NCBI RefSeq assembly: GCF_003269275.1
Contig: NZ_QLTS01000009.1
Span: 1-64,000, forward strand
Origin: Phascolarctobacterium faecium DSM 14760
GTDB taxonomy: Bacteria > Bacillota > Negativicutes > Acidaminococcales > Acidaminococcaceae
Direction of reading: 5' to 3'
Length of the DNA stretch: 64,000 nt
Under the pieces are notes generated by a model. It was not told the origin of the DNA. It saw only the letters and a list, made by a program, of their open reading frames with translations, and ran no database searches. Shown here in pieces: positions 36,069 through 45,110 of the stretch. The position numbers were made by a program, and so were the translations under genes. The stretch's first letter is position 1; each line of letters starts with the position of its first letter.

Positions 36069-38660
36069 ATGAAAAATAAGAAGACTTTGCATTTGGCTAT
36101 AGCTTTAGCTATAAGTTCAATGCCTTTATTCGGTGTTGCAGAGGCAGCTAGAGGTTCGATGTATGGTGGAGAATCTGTCGGTGATGATGTTACGATTGAA
36201 GCTTCTGCTAATGCGTATCCGAGTTTAGTAGGACATGCTTTTGGTATTTATACGAATGTTACCAATTCAGCAACAGTTACTTCGGCGGGAAATCGTTTGA
36301 CAATTACTACTACAGGTGAAGCTGGTGACGGAATCCGTTCAAATCCGAGCGGTAATTCTGACTGGCAGAATGCTACTGGTACGATTAATATTGGTAACGA
36401 TTTGACAATAACTGTCAGCGGTAACAGTGCCGATGGTTTGAACATCAACGGTTCTACAGTCCTCAACATTGGGGATAATGCTACGATCAATACTTTGTAT
36501 AATGGGGAATTGAAGTATTCCAATGGTGATACTTCTGACGGAGCCCATGCTGTGCGTGCAAATTTCCATGCTACAATAAATATTGGTGATGGGTTAACGG
36601 CCGGAACACTGGGTGAAAGTTCGCATGCGGTTTATGCGGCACAGGGCAGGTCTACAACTAATCCGACAGGCGGGTCTAAAATCAATATTGGTAAAGGCGC
36701 GGTTTTGTCTACGGCAGGTGATGGTTCTCATACCGTAATGATGGCTTCCAATAATGGCAAGATCGTTATTGAAGAAGGCGCGGAGATGACTACGCTGGGT
36801 GATGGTTCTCATGGTGTTGCTGCTTATGCTGATACTTCGGCAAAAGGAAGTGTCGCAAACGGTGCTGTTGAAATTGGCGCCGGTTCTACTATTGCTACAG
36901 CTGGTGGTGGCTCCCATGGTGTATTTGCAAACATGACAGGTTCGGTTTTATCTTTAGATGATAATGTTGGTATTACAACTGAAGGCGATGCTTCACATGG
37001 CTTGCTGGCACAAAGAGGTGTTATTGAAGCAGGCGACGGTTTGAATATTTCTGTTGAAGGCAGCGGATCTCATGGTGCATATGTAAATGCTGCAACCGGC
37101 AGCATAGAATTTTTAGGCGGCGCTACTATAGATAATAATGACAATGATGGCTACGCTATTTATGCCGATAAGGGAACTATAACAGGTACGGCTGGTAATT
37201 CTACTTTTAATATTACCGGCAATATGTATGCTGATAACAGCGGTTCCATTGATTTGGACATGGATAATAATTCTGTGTTTACTGGCAGTACCGCACTTGC
37301 AAACAGCGGAACGATTAATTTGAATTTGAAAAATAACAGTTACTGGCATGTTACCAGCAGTTCTGAAGTGAGCAGTTTACATGTCAGTGGCGGCAGTATG
37401 GTTAATCTCAGTCATGAAGCTGGTATGAATACCGTTGTGACTGTTGATGATCTGAGCGGCAGCGGCGGTGTGTTCAAATTCAATACTGAACTGGACAGTG
37501 AAGCCAATGGCGATAAACTGGTAATCAATTCTTCGGAAACCGGCAGCACACATTATGTGCATGTTAATGACCTGAGTTTGATCAATGGCGAGGTTTCAGG
37601 TGAAAAGAAACTGCATTTGATCACAGATAACAGCAGTAATGCTTCTTTCGTTGGCGAATATATGGATACCGGTGGATTATGGGATGTACTGCCGACTGTT
37701 GAGCGCGGGGATACTTTAGGTGAAAGTGCGAATGAGTGGTATCTGACAAAAATTGAAAAGAAGGAAAATGGCAATACTGAAACCATCAACGATGGTTTTG
37801 CCAGTGATTACAGCTTGTGGAGAGCTACTAATGACACTTTACGTAAACGTTTAGGCGATATTCGCAGTGGTGAACATGGAACAGACGGTGTCTGGGCTCG
37901 TATGTATCATGGTAAATTGAAAGGTCAGAGCTATACTGATAAATACCATACCTATCAGTTGGGTTATGATAAGACCAGATATGACGAGAAAAATGGTCAG
38001 CGTACTAATGGTATCGTATTGGAACGCAGCGAAGGTAAATTAAGCTATACGGCAGGCAAGGGTGAAACAGGCCTGACTGCTCTCGGTTTATATACGACAT
38101 GGTTTGGCAATAAAGGCCATTATACAGATATAGTGCTGCGTGCTGGACACTTGGATCACAAGATGAATACTTATGGCGAATATGCTGAACGCAGTGATTA
38201 TGACAATGCTGCTTACAGTATCAGCTTTGAGTATGGCAGGCAGAAGAATTACGAAAAAGGCTGGTTCTTTACACCGCAGGCACAAATTACTTTAGGCAGA
38301 ATGAACAGTGTTGATTTTACGACCGAACGCGGAACCAAGATCGATGTAGATGGTTTAACCAGTGCTATTGGCCGTATCGGTTTTGAAGTTGGACGGAAGA
38401 TTAGCCCGGAAAGCAGCTATTATTTTAAACTGGGAGCGTTCCATGAATTTGACGGTGACCGTGATGTATCGATGGTTGCTGCTAACGGCGAAAATCTGCG
38501 TAAACGCTATGACAATGGCGATACCTGGTATGAATTCGGTATGGGCGCGCAGGTTCAGTTAAGTCGTAATACCCATTTCTATGGTGATATTGAACGCAGC
38601 TTTGGCGGCGACACGAAAAAGGAATGGCAGGTAAATACAGGTATTAGATGGGAATTCTAA
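36069..38660 (+). CDS. Type Va autotransporter adhesin-like protein
   Basis: The 863-residue product has a signal peptide (about 1-26, ending GVAEA), a passenger of about 560 residues and a C-terminal 12-strand beta-barrel (about 590-863) ending in the outer-membrane signature GIRWEF. The passenger is a repetitive beta-helix: blocks of about 40-45 residues return to a T-x-G-x-GSHGV motif, for example TLGDGSHGV and TAGGGSHGV. No protease triad or RTX nonapeptide is seen, so it is probably a surface adhesin. AAAGGAGAGG precedes the start. An HlyC-like acyltransferase gene follows after 73 bases without a terminator, suggesting co-expression. Confidence 0.9.
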   Translation: MKNKKTLHLAIALAISSMPLFGVAEAARGSMYGGESVGDDVTIEASANAYPSLVGHAFGIYTNVTNSATVTSAGNRLTITTTGEAGDGIRSNPSGNSDWQNATGTINIGNDLTITVSGNSADGLNINGSTVLNIGDNATINTLYNGELKYSNGDTSDGAHAVRANFHATINIGDGLTAGTLGESSHAVYAAQGRSTTNPTGGSKINIGKGAVLSTAGDGSHTVMMASNNGKIVIEEGAEMTTLGDGSHGVAAYADTSAKGSVANGAVEIGAGSTIATAGGGSHGVFANMTGSVLSLDDNVGITTEGDASHGLLAQRGVIEAGDGLNISVEGSGSHGAYVNAATGSIEFLGGATIDNNDNDGYAIYADKGTITGTAGNSTFNITGNMYADNSGSIDLDMDNNSVFTGSTALANSGTINLNLKNNSYWHVTSSSEVSSLHVSGGSMVNLSHEAGMNTVVTVDDLSGSGGVFKFNTELDSEANGDKLVINSSETGSTHYVHVNDLSLINGEVSGEKKLHLITDNSSNASFVGEYMDTGGLWDVLPTVERGDTLGESANEWYLTKIEKKENGNTETINDGFASDYSLWRATNDTLRKRLGDIRSGEHGTDGVWARMYHGKLKGQSYTDKYHTYQLGYDKTRYDEKNGQRTNGIVLERSEGKLSYTAGKGETGLTALGLYTTWFGNKGHYTDIVLRAGHLDHKMNTYGEYAERSDYDNAAYSISFEYGRQKNYEKGWFFTPQAQITLGRMNSVDFTTERGTKIDVDGLTSAIGRIGFEVGRKISPESSYYFKLGAFHEFDGDRDVSMVAANGENLRKRYDNGDTWYEFGMGAQVQLSRNTHFYGDIERSFGGDTKKEWQVNTGIRWEF

Positions 38661-38733
38661 GACTGTTTAAATGATGCAGAATATTGCATAGGGGATTTGG
38701 TGGAGGAAAGACGACCAAAGGAGAACTCGGATC

Positions 38734-39303
38734 ATGGATAAAATTCAAGGAAAAATTAAATTTATAGCACCGTCTTTACAGGATGAACATTATAGCACAG
38801 CATATATTTTAGGTAATATTACCTGGCTGATGATGCATTCTAAACAACATGAGACGATGCCGCTGCATATGATGGCTTCGCAAATCTTTCCGGCGATCGC
38901 CAATAAGCAGTATGTACTGGGAATGTCAGAAAAAGGCAGCCCGTTGTTTTATATGGCCTGGGCCAATTTTGATGATGCTGCTGAAGCGGAGTATTTAACA
39001 AACTATAACCTGGCGTTAACACCTCATAACTGGAACGGCGGCGATCGTCCCTGGATACTGTTTTTTGCTGCACCGTTCGGTGGAGCTTATGAAGGTGAAC
39101 GCTGGATAAAAGAAAATCTTTTTAAGGATTCGCCTGAAGTGCGGTTTCTTTATCATGAGGGTAAAAAACGTGGTAAACGTATTTTATGTAAACGCGGCAA
39201 AAATGTCTCTGCGATGGCAAGCTTGAAGTGGCATAATGAAAATATGCCGTTAGTAGCGGCGCCGATGCAGCTTGAAAAAGATGTGGCGTCACTGCTTGGT
39301 TAA
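38734..39303 (+). CDS. HlyC-like toxin-activating lysine acyltransferase
   Basis: The 189-residue product matches the HlyC/RtxC family along most of its length: LGNITWLMMHSKQH, FPAIANKQYVL, AWANFDDAAEAEYL, NWNGGDRPW and AAPFG align with the corresponding HlyC blocks. HlyC transfers a fatty acyl chain from acyl-ACP to internal Lys residues of RTX protoxins. His39 aligns with catalytic His23 of HlyC, but from remembered family sequences the catalytic Asp92 position is Phe and Asn34 is Gln. AAAGGAG precedes ATG 38734. It probably shares a transcript with the autotransporter. No RTX toxin or type I exporter is in the window. Confidence 0.85.
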   Translation: MDKIQGKIKFIAPSLQDEHYSTAYILGNITWLMMHSKQHETMPLHMMASQIFPAIANKQYVLGMSEKGSPLFYMAWANFDDAAEAEYLTNYNLALTPHNWNGGDRPWILFFAAPFGGAYEGERWIKENLFKDSPEVRFLYHEGKKRGKRILCKRGKNVSAMASLKWHNENMPLVAAPMQLEKDVASLLG

Positions 39304-39311
39304 TCAAAAAT

Positions 39312-39346
39312 AAAAATCCTCAACCAATTTTGGTTGAGGATTTTTT
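39312..39346. terminator. Bidirectional terminator
   Basis: AAAAATCCTCAACCAA and its complement form a long stem with T tracts on both strands, between convergent genes. Confidence 0.9.
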
Positions 39347-39350
39347 GTTT

Positions 39351-40907
39351 TTAAATTATTTTTGTAGTCCAATCTTCGATGTTCCAAACTGAAGTTACCC
39401 AATCTTCATAAAATTCAGGTTCATGCGAAACCAGAAGGATACTTCCTTTAAATGAGATCAGCGCGCGTTTAAGTTCTTCCTTTGCGTCAACGTCCAGATG
39501 GTTTGTTGGTTCGTCTAAAACAAGCCAATTGATATCACGAAGCATCAGCTTGCATAAACGGACCTTAGCTGCTTCGCCGCCGCTCAAAACAAAAACTTTG
39601 CTGGTAATATGTTCGTTAGTTAAACCACAGCCCGCTAAAGCGGCGCGGACTTCATAATTGGTAAGACCGGGATATTCGTTCCATACGTCTTCTAAAGCTG
39701 TATTTTCGTTTTTAGTGCGTTCTTCCTGCTCAAAATAACCAGGTTCTAAAAATTCACCCAGTTCTACAGAGCCTGACACTGGCGGTATCAGTCCTAAAAT
39801 AGTTTTTAAAAGGGTCGTTTTGCCTAGTCCGTTTACACCGCGGAGAGCTATTTTCTGACCGCGTTCAAGATTGAAGCTTACAGGACGAGTAAGCGGTGTA
39901 TCATAGCCTAAAACTAAGTTTTTAGCTTCAACTATGAAACGGCTTGGAGTCCTTGCTTCTGTAAATTTAAAGGTTGGTTTAAGTTTTTCACGTGGTTTTT
40001 CAATGATTTCCATTTTATCAAGCTTGCGCTGCCGGCTTTTAGCCATATTAGTAGTAGCGACGCGTGCTTTATTGCGGGCGACAAAATCTTCCAGTTTGGC
40101 AATTTCCTGCTGCTGACGTTCATAAGCGCTTTCACGCTGGGCTTTATAAATAGCGTACATTTCCTGAAATTTGTCATAGTTGCCGGTATAGCGGGTCAGT
40201 TCACAGTTTTCCAAATGGTAGATAACGTTGACTACCTGATTGAGGAAGGCTATGTCGTGAGAAATAAGAATGAAGGCATGCTCATAGTTTTGTAAAAACC
40301 TTGTCAGCCATTCGATATGCTCAACGTCTAAATAGTTGGTAGGTTCATCTAATAACAAAATGGAAGAGTTCTGCAAAAGCAGCTTGGTAAGCAAAACCTT
40401 ACTGCGCTGACCGCCGGAAAGTTTGCTGACATCTCTGTCAAGCCCGATACTGCCTAAGCCGAGACCGTTAGCCACTTCTTCGATTTTAGTATCTAATGAA
40501 TAGAAACCACTGTGTTCGAGCTCTGTCTGGATCTCGCCTACAGTATTCATCATTTTATCTATTTCTTCAGGTGCAGCTTCAGCCATCTTGTCGTAAAGTT
40601 CCAGCATCTGTTTTTCTGCTTCGTACATATCATTGAAAGCAGTGCGCAGGACCTCGCGGATAGTTTTACCGGCCTCTAGTGTACTTTGCTGGTCTAAGTA
40701 ACCAACAGTAACGCGTCCGGGCCATTCTACCTTGCCTCCATCCGGCAGTAAATGGCCGGTAACGATATTAAGGAAGGTCGATTTACCTTCGCCGTTGGCA
40801 CCGACGAGACCGACATGCTCGCCGCGCAGTAATTTAAAAGAAACATTTTCCAAGATCTGGCGGCCGCCAAAAGTATGGGAAACATTAGTAACATTCAAAT
40901 AGCTCAT
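39351..40907 (-). CDS. ABC-F family ATPase
   Basis: A 518-residue soluble protein with two ABC domains and no membrane part. The first has Walker A GANGEGKST and signature LSGGQRSKV; the second has GVNGLGKTT and LSGGEAAKV. The linker between them contains a long charged helical pair. ABC-F proteins act on the ribosomal E site (EttA/YbiT group) or protect it from antibiotics. The linker is not obviously of the long resistance type, so a housekeeping translation role is more likely. AGAGGT precedes the ATG. Confidence 0.92.
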   Translation of the reverse strand: MSYLNVTNVSHTFGGRQILENVSFKLLRGEHVGLVGANGEGKSTFLNIVTGHLLPDGGKVEWPGRVTVGYLDQQSTLEAGKTIREVLRTAFNDMYEAEKQMLELYDKMAEAAPEEIDKMMNTVGEIQTELEHSGFYSLDTKIEEVANGLGLGSIGLDRDVSKLSGGQRSKVLLTKLLLQNSSILLLDEPTNYLDVEHIEWLTRFLQNYEHAFILISHDIAFLNQVVNVIYHLENCELTRYTGNYDKFQEMYAIYKAQRESAYERQQQEIAKLEDFVARNKARVATTNMAKSRQRKLDKMEIIEKPREKLKPTFKFTEARTPSRFIVEAKNLVLGYDTPLTRPVSFNLERGQKIALRGVNGLGKTTLLKTILGLIPPVSGSVELGEFLEPGYFEQEERTKNENTALEDVWNEYPGLTNYEVRAALAGCGLTNEHITSKVFVLSGGEAAKVRLCKLMLRDINWLVLDEPTNHLDVDAKEELKRALISFKGSILLVSHEPEFYEDWVTSVWNIEDWTTKII

Positions 40908-41039
40908 ACTAAACCTCTTTCATCAAAATATATGTTACAATTTTAACGTAACTAATAGTAGTTTGTCAAAGCAGAAAACAGGATTTTACATGGAAATGTC
41001 GAATAAAGCAATACTGAATTTAATAAGGAGGCTTTTATA

Positions 41040-41513
41040 ATGATCTGCGGAAATAAGCAAGATATAGAAAAAATACTGCCATATGTATCAGAGGGTTTAC
41101 AGAAAGCTTTACAATATATAAAAGAAACAAACTTTGCCGAAGTAAATAACGGTGAATATGAAATAGATGGCAGGGATGTATTTGTAAGAATTAATACCTA
41201 TGCGACAGAAGATAAAATAAATAAAAAGCCCGAAGCTCATAATCAGTATATTGATGTCCAGTATTTAGGTGCAGGGGAGGAAATAATTTATTTTACCCCC
41301 AGAAGAGCTGAACATATTGTTGTGGAAGATCATGCAGATGAAAGTGATCTGCTTTTTTACGAAGAAATAGAGGAGAAGGATCACGTAGTTTTGCAGACTG
41401 GTGATTTTGCTGTATTTTTTCCGTGGGAATTACATCGGCCTGGCTGCAGTACCAAGAATGGAATGCAAGAAGTGCAAAAAATAGTTGTTAAGATTAAACA
41501 TAAAAATCAGTAA
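41040..41513 (+). CDS. YhcH/YjgK/YiaL family protein
   Basis: A 157-residue cupin-like protein. The EAHNQYIDVQYLGAGEE block and the late FAVFFPWELHRPGC with metal-binding His/Glu are family hallmarks. Members are linked to sugar acid and sialic acid metabolism; one group is a sugar anomerase. No sugar genes adjoin it here, so substrate is open. AAGGAGG precedes the ATG. Confidence 0.9.
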   Translation: MICGNKQDIEKILPYVSEGLQKALQYIKETNFAEVNNGEYEIDGRDVFVRINTYATEDKINKKPEAHNQYIDVQYLGAGEEIIYFTPRRAEHIVVEDHADESDLLFYEEIEEKDHVVLQTGDFAVFFPWELHRPGCSTKNGMQEVQKIVVKIKHKNQ

Positions 41514-41530
41514 AAATTTCAAAAAAAGTG

Positions 41531-41559
41531 TTGACAAGATTACAAAATTGCCATATAAT
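41531..41559 (+). promoter_or_regulatory. tRNA operon promoter
   Basis: Consensus TTGACA (41531-41536), 17 bases, TATAAT (41554-41559). Confidence 0.9.
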
Positions 41560-41592
41560 ACCACTTGTGACGTTGAGAAACGTCAGTGACCT

Positions 41593-41668
41593 TCCCCGAT
41601 AGCTCAATCGGTAGAGCACTCGGCTGTTAACCGAGTTGTTGTAGGTTCGAGTCCTACTCGGGGAGCCA
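41593..41668 (+). tRNA. tRNA-Asn(GTT)
   Basis: TCCCCGA acceptor pairs with TCGGGGA; anticodon loop CTGTTAA; CCA encoded. Confidence 0.96.
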
Positions 41669-41671
41669 ACT

Positions 41672-41746
41672 GGCCGGTTGGTCAAGCGGTTAAGACACCG
41701 CCCTTTCACGGCGGTATCGGGGGTTCGATTCCCCCACCGGTCACCA
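41672..41746 (+). tRNA. tRNA-Glu(TTC)
   Basis: GGCCGGT acceptor pairs with ACCGGTC; anticodon loop CTTTCAC; CCA encoded. It lies three bases after tRNA-Asn. Confidence 0.96.
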
Positions 41747-41749
41747 TTC

Positions 41750-41825
41750 GGGCGCTTAGCTCAGCTGGGAGAGCGTCTGCCTTACAAGCAGAATGTCGGC
41801 GGTTCGATCCCGTCAGCGCCCACCA
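41750..41825 (+). tRNA. tRNA-Val(TAC)
   Basis: GGGCGCT acceptor pairs with AGCGCCC; anticodon loop CTTACAA; CCA encoded. Last gene of the tRNA operon. Confidence 0.96.
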
Positions 41826-41833
41826 GAAATCAG

Positions 41834-41867
41834 GCATATCCAAGAAACTTGGATATGCTTTTTTTAT
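41834..41867 (+). terminator. tRNA operon terminator
   Basis: GCATATCCAAG pairs with CTTGGATATGC, followed by seven T. Confidence 0.93.
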
Positions 41868-42025
41868 TTGATTTTTAGGAATAATTGCTTTCATAATGTT
41901 TTACAAAAGTAACAAACCAGCAGGGAAGCCCTTAAAGAGGTTTTTTTGATAATTTGCATTTCTCCTGGCTTTGTAGTAAAGTCAAATTAGCAATAAAAGA
42001 GTATTTATAGTAAGGAGGCATAATT

Positions 42026-42625
42026 ATGAAAAAAACTTTTCTTTCCAGTATTCATGAACGCCGCAGCGTTTACAGTATTACCAACACTTCTCCGATTCCC
42101 AAAAATAAAATTGTAGCACTGATAGAAATGCTGTTGGAGGATGTTCCTTCGGCCTTTAATTGTCAGAGCGCCCGTGTTGTAGTATTGTTTGAGCAGGCTC
42201 ATAAAAATTTTTGGGATATTGTTATGAGAACTTTGCGTGAACGTGTACCGGCTGAAAAATTTGCGCCTACTGAAGCTAAAATCAATAGTTTTGCAGCAGG
42301 GTATGGTACTATTTTGTATTTTGATGATGAAGGCATTACAGAAACTTTTGCCAGTAATTTTCCTACTTATGCGGCAAATTTTAAAACTTGGGCAGATCAG
42401 GCTAACGGCATGCTGCAGTTTGCTATCTGGACAGCTTTAGAAGAGGAGGGGTTAGGTGCCAATCTGCAGCATTATAACCCAATTATTGATGCGGAAGTAA
42501 AAGAAGTATTCAATATCCCAGATCAGTATCGTTTGATTGCGCAAATGCCGTTTGGCGCTAAAACAGCTGAGCCTGATGAAAAAGAAGTTATATCCGGTTC
42601 GGATAGAATGCGTATCTTAGAATAA
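42026..42625 (+). CDS. Nitroreductase family FMN oxidoreductase
   Basis: A 199-residue protein of the nitroreductase fold, dimeric in known members, using NAD(P)H to reduce nitro, quinone or peroxide substrates. The FMN-binding start IHERRSVYSIT, the SAFNCQSARVVVL segment, ALEEEGLGANLQHYNP and the late MPFGAKTAEP are characteristic, closest to the YdgI/Frm2-like branch. AAGGAGG precedes ATG 42026. It stands alone with its own terminator. Confidence 0.9.
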   Translation: MKKTFLSSIHERRSVYSITNTSPIPKNKIVALIEMLLEDVPSAFNCQSARVVVLFEQAHKNFWDIVMRTLRERVPAEKFAPTEAKINSFAAGYGTILYFDDEGITETFASNFPTYAANFKTWADQANGMLQFAIWTALEEEGLGANLQHYNPIIDAEVKEVFNIPDQYRLIAQMPFGAKTAEPDEKEVISGSDRMRILE

Positions 42626-42631
42626 AAGATG

Positions 42632-42665
42632 AAAATCCCCCGATTAAACGGGGGATTTTTTTTGA
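42632..42665 (+). terminator. Intrinsic terminator
   Basis: AAAATCCCCCG pairs with CGGGGGATTTT, followed by T. Confidence 0.9.
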
Positions 42666-42731
42666 AAAGACATTCTTTTGACATTTAATAATGTTATACT
42701 AATAATATAACTATTCTTGGAGGTGCAACAG

Positions 42732-43550
42732 ATGAAGATGTCGCGGAAATTTATAACTGCTGGTGTGGCAGGAGTCATGGCTTTGGGGATAGCTGTTTCA
42801 GCATGGGCTGCAGAACCTCAGATTACTGATCAAAAAATACGTTCTGGAGGAGTAACAGTTAATATCCCTGTTGTGAAAGGCGCCGTAGGCGGTGCAGAAG
42901 TTGATGACAAAGTGAATATGGCAATTGATTTTAATATTGTGAAAAAGTTGTATGCTTATTTGCCCGGAGGAAGTAATGGACTGAGTTTACAGGAAAATTA
43001 CTATCCTGAGTTTGACGGTTACGGTGGTGCGAAGGCGAGCCGTGAGTTTGTGACTGATATAGCAGGCTTTATCAATCGTCAACTGCAAAATCAGGCGCAG
43101 GCAGCTCATAAAGCCGGTTCTCATGTCAAACAGTATACGTTTGACGGCAGATATCAAGTGCGTTTTAACAGTGAAGAGTTACTTTCTTTAGAACAAACTT
43201 ATATGGATTATTTGGGTGGTGCCCATCCGAATACATATTTGGATACGATCAACGTAAATTTAAAAAACGGTAAATTACTGAGTTTAGGCGATATGTTTAA
43301 AGCTGGCAGCAATTATCTGCCGCGTTTGAATGCCATTGTTGCAAAACAGGTGGCAGACGAACAGCAGTTAAAGGGATTTTTTGATAAAAAAGTAGAAGTG
43401 AACGGAACAGAAAATTTTTATATTACGGATAATGCTGATCTTGTTATAGTATATCCGCCTTATGCTGTTGCTCCGTATGCTGCCGGAACGATCGAGTTTA
43501 TCATTCCTGTTAGCCAGGTTGCAGATATTTTTAATTTTAAATTAGAATAA
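42732..43550 (+). CDS. Exported DUF4163/DUF3298 (RsiV-like) protein
   Basis: A 272-residue secreted protein with a signal peptide (about 1-27). The N-terminal DUF4163 part has VNIPVVKGAVGG, and the C-terminal DUF3298 part has LGGAHPNTYLDTINVNLKNGKLLSLGDMF and FYITDNADLVIVYPPYAVAPYAAG. These modules occur in RsiV anti-sigma factors (lysozyme binding) and in PdaC deacetylases, but here no sigma factor or catalytic domain is attached. The start is ATG 42732, eight bases after GGAGG; TTGACA lies upstream at 42676. Confidence 0.87.
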   Translation: MKMSRKFITAGVAGVMALGIAVSAWAAEPQITDQKIRSGGVTVNIPVVKGAVGGAEVDDKVNMAIDFNIVKKLYAYLPGGSNGLSLQENYYPEFDGYGGAKASREFVTDIAGFINRQLQNQAQAAHKAGSHVKQYTFDGRYQVRFNSEELLSLEQTYMDYLGGAHPNTYLDTINVNLKNGKLLSLGDMFKAGSNYLPRLNAIVAKQVADEQQLKGFFDKKVEVNGTENFYITDNADLVIVYPPYAVAPYAAGTIEFIIPVSQVADIFNFKLE

Positions 43551-43564
43551 AAGACTGATATTTT

Positions 43565-43592
43565 AGCCCTGCTGAAGCAGGGCTTTTTTTAT
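43565..43592 (+). terminator. Intrinsic terminator
   Basis: AGCCCTGCT pairs with AGCAGGGCT, followed by T. Confidence 0.85.
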
Positions 43593-43776
43593 TGTCTGAT
43601 CAAGCGAAATACTTTTATGACATAAATGACAGGGATTTTTCAAATAATGTTAACGCGATTATGTATTATAGTGCACATATTTGAACTATTATTGAAAACA
43701 TAAAAATGAATAGCTGGATATAATAAAATTGATGTAATTAATATTACAGAAGAATAAAAGTGTGGTTGGTGAAATT

Positions 43777-44001
43777 ATGTTTAGCAAGAAATTCAAAAAA
43801 ATAGGATTGAAAATAGCCTATTACAGAAAAAGAAAGGCATTGAAACAGATGGAAGTAGCGGAAAAGGCTGGTATCTCCTGTTCATATCTTTCTAAAATTG
43901 AAACAGGGAAAGTGCGTTACAGTCTGGCTGTTTTGATACAGATCGCAAAAGTACTCGAGATTGATCCAGGGGAACTGTTGACAGATGGGAGCAGTTATTA
44001 A
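43777..44001 (+). CDS. Small XRE-family regulator, cassette 1 gene A
   Basis: The 74-residue product is a single Cro/C1-type helix-turn-helix domain (LKQMEVAEKAGISCSYLSKI) with almost nothing added. It is paralogous to the gene at 44889: 45 of 70 aligned residues are identical. A second small XRE gene follows after 29 bases. I place the start at ATG 43777, matching the paralogue, although its ribosome site is weak. Targets are unknown. Confidence 0.75.
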   Translation: MFSKKFKKIGLKIAYYRKRKALKQMEVAEKAGISCSYLSKIETGKVRYSLAVLIQIAKVLEIDPGELLTDGSSY

Positions 44002-44030
44002 GTTAAGAAAAAGTAAAGAGGTGTAAGAAA

Positions 44031-44243
44031 GTGGAAGAACCTAATTATAAAACGATAGGTATTAATATAAAAATTAAAAGGATACGTCAAGGTATCAGTC
44101 AGGCTAAATTGGCTAAGCTTTTAGGAGTATCCGCAGCTCATTTGTGTAATATAGAAAATGGTAAAGTTAAAATAAGCCTGAAAATGTTGTATAAGCTTAC
44201 CGGTTTTTTTAAGTGTAGTTTAGATGATTTGCTAACCGTTTAA
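44031..44243 (+). CDS. Small XRE-family regulator, cassette 1 gene B
   Basis: A 70-residue Cro/C1-type helix-turn-helix protein (ISQAKLAKLLGVSAAHLCNIENG). The start is GTG 44031 behind AGAGGTG. It is paralogous to the gene at 45273 but lacks that protein's C-terminal tail. It follows gene A in the same order as the second cassette, so the two genes were probably duplicated as a unit. Confidence 0.75.
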   Translation: MEEPNYKTIGINIKIKRIRQGISQAKLAKLLGVSAAHLCNIENGKVKISLKMLYKLTGFFKCSLDDLLTV

Positions 44244-44327
44244 GATACTTAAAAACATAAATGCTCAGTAAAAGCAGTAGAATAAAAACTTTTGACTTAT
44301 TGTCTATATAATATGTATATATTACTG

Positions 44328-44358
44328 AACCTCCATAAAAAAATGGAGGTTTTTCTTT
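44328..44358 (+). terminator. Terminator of XRE cassette 1
   Basis: AACCTCCAT pairs with ATGGAGGTT, then T-rich sequence. Confidence 0.8.
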
Positions 44359-44888
44359 TTTATGTAAATAAAGATATAATATTTCAAAAGATAGTATTGA
44401 ATGTAAAAATAAAATAAATAATAAAAAGAAATAAAAATAATATAAAAAGTAATTTTGAAACTTAAACTTAAGACAAAAACATATCCATTATGATAATATA
44501 TAACCAATGCAACAAGAATACTTTTGTTAGAAATAAATTTAAATATAATGAATTGTATAGTGTATGTAAAATATCAAAAAAATTATTGCAGATTATTCTG
44601 ATAATTATAAATGCAATATTGAAGACATAATATGAAGTAATTTTTTGAATAGCATTTAAATAATGTAAAATGTTTATTGATATAAATTAATGGAAGTTGA
44701 AAAAATTAACACATAAAATAAAAAAGATATAATTTATTTATTTCTGTGCACTAAAGAACACATATGTTAACTATTTCTGAACACCTAAATATTAATAAAA
44801 TGTGATAATAATATTAATAAAGTATAAAGAATAGCAAAGAAGGGATAAATAATTAACATCTTGGATTAGTATGGAAATGGAGATTTAA
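44359..44888. other. Very AT-rich non-coding gap between the XRE cassettes
   Basis: About 530 bases dominated by A and T with frequent stops on both strands. I see no gene, strong hairpin or convincing promoter. Confidence 0.6.
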
Positions 44889-45110
44889 ATGTTTTCGACA
44901 AAATTTAAACAATTAGGATTAAAAATTCAATATTACAGACAAATGAAAAATATAAGTCAGGTAGAATTAGCTGATGAGGCAGGAATCTCACGCTCGTATC
45001 TGTCGAAAATAGAAACAGGGAAAGCGCAGTGCAGCGTACCAGTTTTGCTGCAGATTGCGCAAGTCCTGAATGTTGATGCAGGTATTTTGCTGACAGATAA
45101 GGACATTTAA
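44889..45110 (+). CDS. Small XRE-family regulator, cassette 2 gene A
   Basis: The 73-residue product is one helix-turn-helix domain (ISQVELADEAGISRSYLSKI), paralogous to the protein at 43777. The shared MFS-KFK start and LSKIETGK recognition region support common ancestry. ATG 44889 follows ATGGAGAT. Gene B of this cassette starts 162 bases later, a wider gap than in cassette 1. Confidence 0.75.
   Translation: MFSTKFKQLGLKIQYYRQMKNISQVELADEAGISRSYLSKIETGKAQCSVPVLLQIAQVLNVDAGILLTDKDI

Noticed and set aside
36069-38660. RTX toxin substrate for the HlyC-like enzyme
   Set aside because: The passenger has no GGxGxDxxx nonapeptides and ends in an outer-membrane beta-barrel, so it is an autotransporter and not a type I substrate.
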